Shown: one piece after another, positions 44,029 to 52,723 of the stretch
Position numbering within the stretch: position 1 is the stretch's first letter
Layout: every line of letters starts with the position of its first letter
NCBI GenBank assembly: GCA_035570055.1
Contig: DATMLM010000073.1
Coordinates: 186,001 to 250,000, forward strand
Origin: DASRDS01 sp035570055
Lineage (GTDB): Bacteria; Gemmatimonadota; Gemmatimonadetes; Gemmatimonadales; Gemmatimonadaceae
DNA length: 64,000 nt
Reading direction: 5' to 3'
Program-made: the position numbers and the translations under genes
The notes under the pieces: model-generated
The model's database searches: none
Seen by the model: the letters and a program-made list of their open reading frames with translations, nothing else
What the model was told of the DNA's origin: nothing

Positions 44029-46068
44029 GTGGCAATACGACGTGCGTTGTGCGTGATAGCGATCGTGGCGACTCGGGTGCAGGCGCAGGAGTCTCTGGCG
44101 CCGCTACGCGTGGTCGATCCGACGTACATGGATACCACCGCGAAAGCCTGTACGGATTTCTTCCAGTACTCGGTCGGCGGCTGGCTCAAGCACGACACGA
44201 TTCCACCCGACTATTCGTACTCGGGGGTCGGTCGCGACATGGAGGACCGAAACGAGCTCGTGGTCCGATCCGTGCTCGAGGACGCCGCCTCGCATCGCGC
44301 GACGGCGCCCGAGGGCAGCACCGAGCGCAAGCTCGGCACCTTCTACGCCACGTGCATGGATTCGACAGCGGCCGAGCAAAGTGGCATCACGCCGCTCCAG
44401 CCGACGCTGGATAGCATCGCGGCCGCGCGGACATCGGCCGATCTCCTGCGACTGATCGCGGCGAGCCAGGAGCGGGGTGCCCGGGTCCTGTTCAACTATG
44501 ATCCGGCCCCCGATCTGCACGACGCCGGTCGCTACATGGCGTTTCTCGGCCAGGGCGGCCTCGGGATGCCCGATCGCGATTACTACACGAACGTGGGACA
44601 CGAGGCCGACTCGTTGCGACAGGCTTACATCAAGCACGTGACGAACACCCTGACGCTCGCCGGCGAGACGCCGGGCGCTGCCGCGGCCGATGCGCAACAC
44701 ATCATGGCGCTCGAGACCGCGCTGGCCAAGGCGTCGATGACGCGCGTGGCCCTGCGTGATCCGAAAGCGACCGATCATCCAACGTCCCTGGCTGCGCTGC
44801 ACACGACCGCGTCCGCGTTCGATTGGAGCTCGTATTTCCGCACGATCGGCCTCGAGACGCCGCCGGCGAGAGTCAACCTCTCTGAACCGGCGTTCTTCAA
44901 GGAAGCCAACAGCCTGCTCGTCTCGACGCCGCTCTCCACCTGGAAATCGTATCTCCGCTATCACCTGATCCAGGCGGGTGAGCGCTGGCTCAGCACGCCA
45001 TTCGTGAACGAGGATTTTGCCTACACCTCGTTGTTCACGGGCGCAAAGCAGCTCCTGCCGCGTTGGAAGCGCTGTCTCCGGGCGACCGACGGCGAGTTAG
45101 GGGAGGCGCTCGGCAAGGCGTACGTCGACAAGACCTTCCCGCCGGAAGCCAAGGCGCGGGCGAAGGAGATCATCGACGATGTGCGCGCCGCGTTCGGTGA
45201 ACGGCTGCGCAAGCTGACTTGGATGTCCGATACGACGCGGCAAAAGGCACTCTACAAGCTCGCGCAGATGCACGAGAAGGTCGGGTATCCGGACCGCTGG
45301 CGCGACTACTCGAAGCTGGAGGTGGCCGAGGGACCGTTCGCGCTCAACGTCTTTCGCGCGAACCAATTCGAGTGGCAGCGCGTCGTCCGCCGGCCGGGGA
45401 CGCCTGTCGACACGACCGAGTGGGGCATGACGGTCCCGACGGTGAACGCGTACTACGATGGCTCGAAGAACGAGATGGTGTTCCCCGCGGGAGCGCTCGA
45501 GCCGCAGACCTTCGATCCCAAGGCCGATGACGGCGCGAACTTCGGGTCGCTCGCCGGGAGCTGGGCCGGTCACGAGTTGACCCACGGGTTCGACGACGAA
45601 GGGCGGCATTTTGATGCGAAAGGCAACCTGACGGATTGGTGGACCGCGGCCGATGGGGCGAAGTTCACGACGCAAGCCGACCTGATCGTCAAGCAGTTCA
45701 ACTCGTACGTCGCGGTGGACACGCTCCACGTGAACGGCAAGCTCACCGAGGGCGAGAACATCGCCGACTATGGTGGCGTCCTGACCGGATACGACGCGCT
45801 CGAGCGGGCGCTCCAACAGCACGGACGGCCGGCGCTCATCGACGGGTTCACCCCCGAGCAGCGGTTTTTCCTCGGCTATGCGCAAAGCTGGCGCGGCCAA
45901 ACGCGGCCGGAGGAGATGCGTACGCGCGTCGCCACGGATCCGCACGCGCCCGAGCAGTGGCGCGTCAACGGGCCGCTCTCGAACGATCCGCTGTTCGCCC
46001 AGGCCTTTGGCTGTAAGGCCGGCGACCCCATGGTACGATCGGCGGAGCTCGTGCCGCATATCTGGTGA
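44029..46068 (+). CDS. Secreted M13-family metallopeptidase (neprilysin-like)
   Basis: 679 residues, GTG start with GGAGGAAC upstream, signal peptide ending VQAQ. The zinc motif is HELTH at 515-519, and GENIAD (Glu576) supplies the third ligand; NAYYDGSKNEMVFPAG is the substrate loop and the C-terminus is the family-typical HIW. It cleaves peptides on the amino side of hydrophobic residues in the periplasm. It stands alone upstream of the DoxX gene. Confidence 0.96.
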   Translation: MAIRRALCVIAIVATRVQAQESLAPLRVVDPTYMDTTAKACTDFFQYSVGGWLKHDTIPPDYSYSGVGRDMEDRNELVVRSVLEDAASHRATAPEGSTERKLGTFYATCMDSTAAEQSGITPLQPTLDSIAAARTSADLLRLIAASQERGARVLFNYDPAPDLHDAGRYMAFLGQGGLGMPDRDYYTNVGHEADSLRQAYIKHVTNTLTLAGETPGAAAADAQHIMALETALAKASMTRVALRDPKATDHPTSLAALHTTASAFDWSSYFRTIGLETPPARVNLSEPAFFKEANSLLVSTPLSTWKSYLRYHLIQAGERWLSTPFVNEDFAYTSLFTGAKQLLPRWKRCLRATDGELGEALGKAYVDKTFPPEAKARAKEIIDDVRAAFGERLRKLTWMSDTTRQKALYKLAQMHEKVGYPDRWRDYSKLEVAEGPFALNVFRANQFEWQRVVRRPGTPVDTTEWGMTVPTVNAYYDGSKNEMVFPAGALEPQTFDPKADDGANFGSLAGSWAGHELTHGFDDEGRHFDAKGNLTDWWTAADGAKFTTQADLIVKQFNSYVAVDTLHVNGKLTEGENIADYGGVLTGYDALERALQQHGRPALIDGFTPEQRFFLGYAQSWRGQTRPEEMRTRVATDPHAPEQWRVNGPLSNDPLFAQAFGCKAGDPMVRSAELVPHIW

Positions 46069-46084
46069 GCTTGACATGGCGGCC

Positions 46085-46121
46085 CCCTCTCGGCAACGTG
46101 AGGCAACTGAAGCCGAGAGGG
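46085..46121 (+). promoter_or_regulatory. Hairpin burying the Shine-Dalgarno of the DoxX gene
   Basis: CCCTCTCGGC and GCCGAGAGGG form a perfect 10-bp stem around a 17-nt loop. The right arm contains GAGAGG, the only Shine-Dalgarno-like sequence, ending six bases before ATG 46126. Folding would hide the ribosome site. No T-tract follows, so termination is unlikely. Confidence 0.6.
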
Positions 46122-46125
46122 CCCC

Positions 46126-47022
46126 ATGGACAGAACACGGTCGCTGAACACCGTCGTCGTCTGGGTGGTCGATGTGCTCGTCGCCGGTCTGTTTCTGGCG
46201 GTCGGCGTGCCCAAGGTCCTAGGACTGGAAACGAACTTCTTCCAGTTCGCCGCCATGCGCGGCTTCCCCGATTGGATCCGCATCGTCGTCGGCGTGTGCG
46301 AGGTCATCGGCGCCATCTCTCTGCTCATCCCTCGAGTCTCCGCGTACGCGGCGCTCGGGCTGGCCATGCTGATGGTCCCCGCGGCTATCACGCAACAGAT
46401 GAGCGGTCAGCCGGGTGTCTACGTCCCGATCGTGCTCTTCGTCGTCCTGCTGATCTTGGCGGAGCGCAGAAACCCCGCGGCTGTCCGGGCCATGTACCGG
46501 TCGATTGCCGATACGCCGCATCCGTTGCTCAAGAGCGGCACGATCACGGGGATCATCGGCGCCACCTGCGTGGCCGGCTGGTTCTTCATCGTCGACATCG
46601 TCAGCAACATCCCGTTTGCCACGCCGCTCGCGCTCGGCCACGCCCTTCTGACGCTGCTGCGGCCTACGCCGAGTTGGGCGAGCTCGCCCGCGCTCGTGAT
46701 CCTCGTCTACACGCTGTTCCACTACGCGGCGTTCATTGGGGTTGGCATCGTCGCCGCCGTCGTCGTCGGCTGGGCCCGCACCGAACCGTCCGTGCTCCTC
46801 GGCTTCGTCATCCTGTTCGCGGCCGTGGAAGTCGGCTTCTATGGCTTCGTCGCCGTACTCGCCCAGGCCAGCGACCTGCATGCGCTCGCCTGGTACCAGG
46901 TGATGCTCGGCAACTTGATCGCCGCGACCGGCATGGGCTTATATCTCTGGCGCGCCCACCCGCAGCTCCACGAGCAACTGCAACATGCGCTTGATGTTCC
47001 GATAGGGAACGAATCGGGCTAA
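46126..47022 (+). CDS. DoxX-like membrane protein
   Basis: 298 residues with about eight transmembrane helices. The N-terminal part has the DoxX pattern (DVLVAGLFLAVGVPKVLG, then GVCEVIGAISLLIPR). DoxX-like proteins are tied to redox balance and thiol metabolism in other bacteria, but most members are uncharacterised. The C-terminal half is an extra four-helix block not normal for short DoxX proteins. Its translation is probably hairpin-controlled. It is followed after 17 bp by the MFS gene. Confidence 0.8.
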   Translation: MDRTRSLNTVVVWVVDVLVAGLFLAVGVPKVLGLETNFFQFAAMRGFPDWIRIVVGVCEVIGAISLLIPRVSAYAALGLAMLMVPAAITQQMSGQPGVYVPIVLFVVLLILAERRNPAAVRAMYRSIADTPHPLLKSGTITGIIGATCVAGWFFIVDIVSNIPFATPLALGHALLTLLRPTPSWASSPALVILVYTLFHYAAFIGVGIVAAVVVGWARTEPSVLLGFVILFAAVEVGFYGFVAVLAQASDLHALAWYQVMLGNLIAATGMGLYLWRAHPQLHEQLQHALDVPIGNESG

Positions 47023-47039
47023 CATCGCGTTCGTTTCGC

Positions 47040-48635
47040 ATGGCAACAGCAGCAGTCCCAACGGTTGAGCAGCAGCAAGTAGACGCCCGGCGGTGGTTCA
47101 TCTTGATCGGCTTGATCACCGCCGCGATCATGGAAGTCCTCGACACCACGATCGTCAACGTCGCGCTCCCGCAAATGGCGGGGAATTTGAGCGCGACGAC
47201 GGACGAGATCGGTTGGGTCGCGACTGGATATATCCTCTCCAACGTCGTCGTGCTTCCCATGACGGCGTTTTTCACAACCCTCTTCGGCCGCCGCAATTAT
47301 CTGGTCGGCTCCATCGTGCTCTTCGCGATCGCGTCGTTCCTGTGCGGCACGTCGCACACGCTGATCGAGCTCGTTATCTGGCGCGTGGTGCAGGGCGCCG
47401 GCGGCGCCGCCCTCCTGTCCACTGCCCAGGCCACGCTCAGGCAAGTCTTTCCGCCGAAAGAGCAGGCGATGGTGCAGGCGCTGTTTATTGTCGGCCTGAT
47501 CGTCGCGCCGACGCTCGGCCCAACCCTCGGCGGATGGATCACCGACAACTACAACTGGAACTGGATCTTCTTCATCAATATCCCGATCGCGGCCGTCACC
47601 GTGTTCTTGACGATGACGTTCTTGCAGGATCCGCCAGGCATGCGCCGGAAGCCCGATCGCATCGATTTTCTCGGGATCGGTCTCTTGACGGTGGGACTGG
47701 CGTCCCTGCAGTACGTGCTCGAGGAGGGGCGCCGCTACGATTGGTTCCAGGACGACACGATCAAACAGTTGAGCGTCGTCGCCGCCGTCTGTCTGTCGAC
47801 CATGATATGGTGGGAGCTATCGTCGCGGAACAAGCACCCCATTGTCGACTTCCGCGTGCTCAAGAACCGCCAGCTCGCGGCGTCGATCTTCCTCTTCGTG
47901 GCACTCGGATTCGGTCTCTATGGCGGCGTGTTCATCTTCCCGCTGTTCACGCAGACGATTCTCGGGTTCTCGCCGACGGCGACGGGTCTCGCGCTGCTCC
48001 CCGGCGGCATTGGGACCGCGATCACGGCGATCATCTGCGGGCGCCTCTTGAGCGGCAACAAGGTCGACGGCCGCATTCTGATCGCGCTCGGTGTCGTGAT
48101 CTTCTCGGTCGCGATGTGGCGGCTCGGGCATCTCACGACCGAAGCCGGGGAGCCGCAAGCGCGCGCCGCGCTCTTCATTCGCGGACTGGGCCTCGGTCTC
48201 CTCTTCACGCCGATCAACAACGTCGCGTTCGGCGGGATCGATCCCAAGGATGCGCAACAGTCCGCGGGCTTGATCAACCTCGCCCGTCAGCTCGGCGGGT
48301 CATTCGGGATCGCCATCCTCAGTACGTACGTGGTGGATCAGACGCAGTACCACCGGGAAAACCTCGTCCAGTACGTGACGGCCTACAATCCCCAGGTGGC
48401 TGCCCGGACGGCGGCCATCGCGTCGAATCTCGTCGCGCACGGATTCTCGTACGATGCGGCTCGCCGCGCCGCCGTTGGGGCGCTCGACAATATCGTGTCG
48501 CGCCAGGCGGCCATGATGGCGTACAACGACGCGTGGCTCCTCATCCTGCTGATATTCGTGATCGTCTCGCCCGCGATCCTACTGCTCAAGCGGCCTCGGG
48601 GCGGCGCCGGCGCGGGAGCCGGTGCCGGTCACTAG
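47040..48635 (+). CDS. DHA2-type 14-TM drug efflux transporter, EmrB-like
   Basis: 531 residues, 14 transmembrane helices. The hallmark is DTTIVNVALPQMAGNLSATTDEIGWVATGYIL, followed by LFGRRNYLVGS (MFS loop 2-3) and GGWITDNYNWNWIFFINIP. EmrB/QacA-type pumps export hydrophobic or cationic toxins by proton antiport. No HlyD-type EmrA partner is adjacent. Its stop overlaps the convergent lipoprotein by 4 bp. Confidence 0.94.
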   Translation: MATAAVPTVEQQQVDARRWFILIGLITAAIMEVLDTTIVNVALPQMAGNLSATTDEIGWVATGYILSNVVVLPMTAFFTTLFGRRNYLVGSIVLFAIASFLCGTSHTLIELVIWRVVQGAGGAALLSTAQATLRQVFPPKEQAMVQALFIVGLIVAPTLGPTLGGWITDNYNWNWIFFINIPIAAVTVFLTMTFLQDPPGMRRKPDRIDFLGIGLLTVGLASLQYVLEEGRRYDWFQDDTIKQLSVVAAVCLSTMIWWELSSRNKHPIVDFRVLKNRQLAASIFLFVALGFGLYGGVFIFPLFTQTILGFSPTATGLALLPGGIGTAITAIICGRLLSGNKVDGRILIALGVVIFSVAMWRLGHLTTEAGEPQARAALFIRGLGLGLLFTPINNVAFGGIDPKDAQQSAGLINLARQLGGSFGIAILSTYVVDQTQYHRENLVQYVTAYNPQVAARTAAIASNLVAHGFSYDAARRAAVGALDNIVSRQAAMMAYNDAWLLILLIFVIVSPAILLLKRPRGGAGAGAGAGH

Positions 48636-49261
48636 TAGTGCTGATAGAGGCGAACGGCCGGTAGCCGGATGGAGCCCAGCTTGATCTCGGTCGTGGTCTG
48701 AGACGAATCGAATTGAATGTCGAACGCCGTTTCCTGCACGGAGTGCGAGCAGGTCGAGTACGACGCCTCGTAGTAGACCGACGCCAGGTCGATGGCGGAG
48801 CACGTGCCGGTCGCCGAGACGACGGTGTCGGTGATGGCACCTTGCTGTGAGACCTGTTCGGTGGCGCCGTTCAGATAGCCCAAGGCAAAGTCCTGTTCGG
48901 CCGGCAGATACTGGGCGATGATCACGCGGTTCGCGTCCGGATCGGCCCACGCGGCGAAGTTGTAGACCGAGTCGACGGCCATTCCCTGGATCGTGACGTC
49001 GACGAACTCGAAGGCCACCGCCTGGTACGTCGCCGGCTGTCCGTCCACCGTGATCGAGACGTTTCGCGGTGACACACCGAATGCCAGGGGCACCGCGATG
49101 TATTCCATCGCGACCTGCCGCAGGTTGTCGTTCGTCTCGACCGCACGCTGCCACAAGCTGTCGAAGTGCACCGCCAGGGACCGCGGCGAAGGTCCGGTCA
49201 CCGAGTCGCTGCCACAGCCGATCGCGAACGCGGTCGTGATGAAGAGGACTGTGGCGCGCAT
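48632..49261 (-). CDS. Lipoprotein of unknown function
   Basis: 209 residues from ATG 49261; the frame is open upstream. The signal ends ITTAFAIGC (lipobox Cys16). The mature part is mixed alpha/beta with no motif I recognise; it has two cysteines within ATGTCSAIDL and STCSHS that may pair. Probably a periplasm-facing lipoprotein. Confidence 0.7.
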   Translation of the reverse strand: MRATVLFITTAFAIGCGSDSVTGPSPRSLAVHFDSLWQRAVETNDNLRQVAMEYIAVPLAFGVSPRNVSITVDGQPATYQAVAFEFVDVTIQGMAVDSVYNFAAWADPDANRVIIAQYLPAEQDFALGYLNGATEQVSQQGAITDTVVSATGTCSAIDLASVYYEASYSTCSHSVQETAFDIQFDSSQTTTEIKLGSIRLPAVRLYQHY

Positions 49262-49351
49262 GGCGACGAAGGTGCTGGCCGGACCGTCGAGCGGCAATGC
49301 CGAAGAAATGGGACGGCTGGTGCACACGAGGGACGCACGCTAAGATCGGCC

Positions 49352-52300
49352 ATGACTGCTCAGCCGCCCGACCGGGCGACCTACGGTCTCCGGCCGGACA
49401 TCCTGTCGCAGTGGGAGACCCTCGCCCAGTCGCTCTCGAGCATCGCCCCTACGGCGGCGCCGGCGATGATCATCCCCCTGGTGATCGCCGCCGCCGGCCG
49501 ATCGGCGTGGGTGTCGTTCGTCGTCGCGACGATCGCCATGGCCCTCGTCGCCGCTCACGTCAACGTGTTCGCCCGCGACTCGGCTACGCCAGGATCCCTG
49601 TACGCGTTCGTGCGTGGCGAATTCGGGTCATGGGTGGCGCTGCCGGCGGGTTGGGCGCTCCTCGTCGCGTATATCGGGACGGCCGCCGCGGTGACCGGTG
49701 GGATCATCCAGTACGCGCAGAATCTGGTCGGCATCGCTGGCACCGGCGTCGCGATCTTGCTCATCATCCTATCGATTGGCCTGTCGGCCATGCTCGCCTA
49801 CCGCAACGTCGAGCTGTCCACGCGATTCATGCTCTGGATCGAGTGCGCGTCGGTGGCGACGATCGTGCTCTTGTTCGTGATCCCGACGCGCGCGCATCCG
49901 TTGAGCTGGGATCCCACGCAGTTCACGCGGTCGGTGTTCGCCGTCACGCCGGTCGGCGCCGGCCTCGTGCTCGCGACGTTCGCGTTCGTCGGGTTCGAGA
50001 GCGCCACCGCGCTTGGCGCCGAAGCGAAAAATCCGTTGACGACCATCCCTCGCGCGGTCATGGGGACGGCACTGATTTCGGGTGCGTTCTTCGTGTTCTC
50101 GACATACGCCGAGGTCGACGCGGTCGGCTCCAAGGTCGATCTCCTGACGGGGACACAAGCGCCGCTGCAAGTGCTCGCGACCCTCAAGGGGCGATCGTGG
50201 GTGGGGCCGATCGTGTCGGTGGGCGCGATCATGAGCTTTTTTGCGTGCGCCATGTCGTGCATTACGGCCGCCGCGAGAACGATGTTCCTCATGGGCGCGC
50301 AGAAGGTCTTGCCATCGCGGTTGGGACAGGTGCACGCACAGCATCAGACGCCGTCCATGGCGGTGATCGTATCCAGCATCGCCGCCGCCGTTCCCGCGCT
50401 GGCCTTGGCCGCGCGACAGGTGAGCGCGTTCGATCTCTACGGTTGGCTCGCGACCATCGCGACGTACGGATTTCTCGCGGCGTATGTGTTCGTGACGATC
50501 GCCGCGCCGGTATACGAATTGCGCCGACGCACGCTGACGGTGCCAAAGGCCGGTCTCGCGGTCGTGACCGTGGCATTCCTCGTCTGGGCGTTCGTCGCCA
50601 GTCTGCCACCCGCCACGTCCACCGGTCCCGAGCGGTGGCTCGCGCCCATTTTCTGTGCGCTGATCGTGGCCGGCTGCGCCTATTGTATTACACACCACCG
50701 CCTGTCGGCGGTGAGCGCGGCCATCGTGCTCCTCGTTATTCCAACTCGGGTCGATGCGCAGTTTGCCAGACAGCGGGGGTGGCTCAAAATGCCCGATGGT
50801 GTGCGTCTGGCGGTGACATACTGGCGACCGACGGGAGCGAAAGAGAAGCTCCCCGTGCTGCTCGAGTACCTGCCATATAGAAAAGAAGACTCGTTCTATC
50901 AGCGCGACTACCCATTGTACAGCTGGTTCGTGCGGCGCGGCTTCATCATGGCCAAGGTGGATATCCGAGGCACCGGATCGTCCGAGGGTCACTTGCCGGA
51001 CCGAGAATACTCCGAGCAGGAGATGAAGGACGCCGACGAGATCATAGCCCAGTTGAGCCGATTGCCAGGAGCGAATGGCAACGTGGGCCTGTGGGGAATC
51101 TCCTGGGGCGGATTCAACGCCATCCAGATCGCGATGCGCCACCCGCCGGCGCTCAAGGCGATCATTGCGGTGGATGCCACGGACGATCTTTATCACGATG
51201 ACGTTCACCAGATCGACGGCGTGCTCCACATCGATCAGTACGCGCTCCAGATCGACCACGAGAACGGCCTCCCCGCGCCGCCCGCGTACGCGATCGACTC
51301 GGCGTACGTCCATAATCGTTTCGAGGCGCCGCCGTGGATCCTGACCTACCTCCACCACACGGTCGACGGACCCTGGTGGCGCTGGAACTCGCTGCGTTTT
51401 CAGTACGACAAGCTGACGATTCCGTGCTTTCTCATCGGCGGTCTGCTGGACGGCTATCGCGATGCCATCCCGCGCATGCTCGACAGCGTCCACGCACCGA
51501 TCAAAGCGATCATCGGGCCATGGAACCACACCTTTCCCGACGATGCCGTCCCGGGACCCGCCATCGAGTGGCGCGATCTCGCCGTCAAATGGTGGAAGCA
51601 TTGGCTCGAGGGCGAGACCAACGACATCATGGATGGACCGCGCCTCACCGTCTTTGTCCGCGATTCGGTGCCGCCGGATGTATCGCTCGCCATCAGTCCC
51701 GGGCATTGGCGCGGGGAAGACTGGCCGATTGCTCGCACGCAGTGGCGCACGTGGTACCCGAACCCCAGGCATGAGCTTGGCGAAGCGGCCGGAGCACGAG
51801 ATTTCATCTGGTACGATTGGCTGGCATATACCGCGGGCGTTGGCACGGCGGTTCCAGTCTGGTGGAATGATGCGACGGGCGACCAGGCGGCCGATGACGG
51901 ACAGAGCTTGACCTATGACAGCCGGGAGCTGAGGGAGCCGGTGGAGATCATCGGCTTTCCGCGCGTGCGCTTGCGGGTATGGCCCGCCGCCCCGATCGTC
52001 GACTGGACCGTGCGGCTCGAAGACGTCTTTCCCGACGGGCGTGTCGCGCTCGTGACCGGGGTGCTCCAGAGTGGCGCCCAATGGTCATCGCGCCTCGATC
52101 CGGCGCCACTCGCACCGGGCTTGCCGTATGTGATCAAGACGCCACTGCACTTCACGACGTGGACCTTCCGACCAGGACACAAGATCCGCCTGGCTATCGC
52201 GAATTCGCAGTTCCCAATGGCGTGGCCGACGCCGTACCCCACGACGACATCGTTGGAGGTCAATGACGGCAGCACCACCCTCGACCTTCCGGTCGTCCCG

Positions 52301-52723
52301 CCGGCGCCGAACGCACAGGTGCCGGTCTTTGCGGCACCCGAGCCTCATGACCAGGCACCGGATGCGCGAACGTTACAGGAGACGGGCTATCCCGGCGCAA
52401 TCGTCACCCACAACGTCGTGGCAAAAACGACGGCCGTTGATTTTCTTACACGCTTCTCGTACCAGATCCTCGACCGCCGAATCGAGAACATCGAGAAGGA
52501 ACACTACGAGACCCACGATGACGCTCCCGCCCAATCCCGTTTCGTCGGTGACGAATCCCATCACATATGCCGCGCGAGCCGCTGCATCGTGCTGCGCACG
52601 GGAATAGACGTGCGTTCGGATAGCACGACTTTGCATGTTCGCGTCACCCGGCGACTCGAGGAAAACGGCCGGCTCGTGCGCACGAAGATCTGGACCGACT
52701 CGATCCCGCGGGGGATCAACTAG
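49352..52723 (+). CDS. APC-family permease fused to CocE/NonD-type hydrolase
   Basis: One uninterrupted frame of 1,123 residues. Residues 1-450 are an amino-acid permease of the APC superfamily with 12 predicted helices (SIAPTAAPAMIIPL is the substrate-site helix 1). A thirteenth hydrophobic segment near 454-468 looks like a signal peptide (SAAIVLLVIPTRVDAQ). From ~470 it is a complete CocE/NonD, X-Pro dipeptidyl-peptidase-like hydrolase with Ser584 in GISWGG, DG in LLDGYRDAIP and His in GPWNHTFPDD, followed by its jelly-roll domain. With 12 helices first, the extra one places the hydrolase in the periplasm. A GTG at 50711 could start the hydrolase alone, but no stop separates the parts. Confidence 0.85.
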   Translation: MTAQPPDRATYGLRPDILSQWETLAQSLSSIAPTAAPAMIIPLVIAAAGRSAWVSFVVATIAMALVAAHVNVFARDSATPGSLYAFVRGEFGSWVALPAGWALLVAYIGTAAAVTGGIIQYAQNLVGIAGTGVAILLIILSIGLSAMLAYRNVELSTRFMLWIECASVATIVLLFVIPTRAHPLSWDPTQFTRSVFAVTPVGAGLVLATFAFVGFESATALGAEAKNPLTTIPRAVMGTALISGAFFVFSTYAEVDAVGSKVDLLTGTQAPLQVLATLKGRSWVGPIVSVGAIMSFFACAMSCITAAARTMFLMGAQKVLPSRLGQVHAQHQTPSMAVIVSSIAAAVPALALAARQVSAFDLYGWLATIATYGFLAAYVFVTIAAPVYELRRRTLTVPKAGLAVVTVAFLVWAFVASLPPATSTGPERWLAPIFCALIVAGCAYCITHHRLSAVSAAIVLLVIPTRVDAQFARQRGWLKMPDGVRLAVTYWRPTGAKEKLPVLLEYLPYRKEDSFYQRDYPLYSWFVRRGFIMAKVDIRGTGSSEGHLPDREYSEQEMKDADEIIAQLSRLPGANGNVGLWGISWGGFNAIQIAMRHPPALKAIIAVDATDDLYHDDVHQIDGVLHIDQYALQIDHENGLPAPPAYAIDSAYVHNRFEAPPWILTYLHHTVDGPWWRWNSLRFQYDKLTIPCFLIGGLLDGYRDAIPRMLDSVHAPIKAIIGPWNHTFPDDAVPGPAIEWRDLAVKWWKHWLEGETNDIMDGPRLTVFVRDSVPPDVSLAISPGHWRGEDWPIARTQWRTWYPNPRHELGEAAGARDFIWYDWLAYTAGVGTAVPVWWNDATGDQAADDGQSLTYDSRELREPVEIIGFPRVRLRVWPAAPIVDWTVRLEDVFPDGRVALVTGVLQSGAQWSSRLDPAPLAPGLPYVIKTPLHFTTWTFRPGHKIRLAIANSQFPMAWPTPYPTTTSLEVNDGSTTLDLPVVPPAPNAQVPVFAAPEPHDQAPDARTLQETGYPGAIVTHNVVAKTTAVDFLTRFSYQILDRRIENIEKEHYETHDDAPAQSRFVGDESHHICRASRCIVLRTGIDVRSDSTTLHVRVTRRLEENGRLVRTKIWTDSIPRGIN

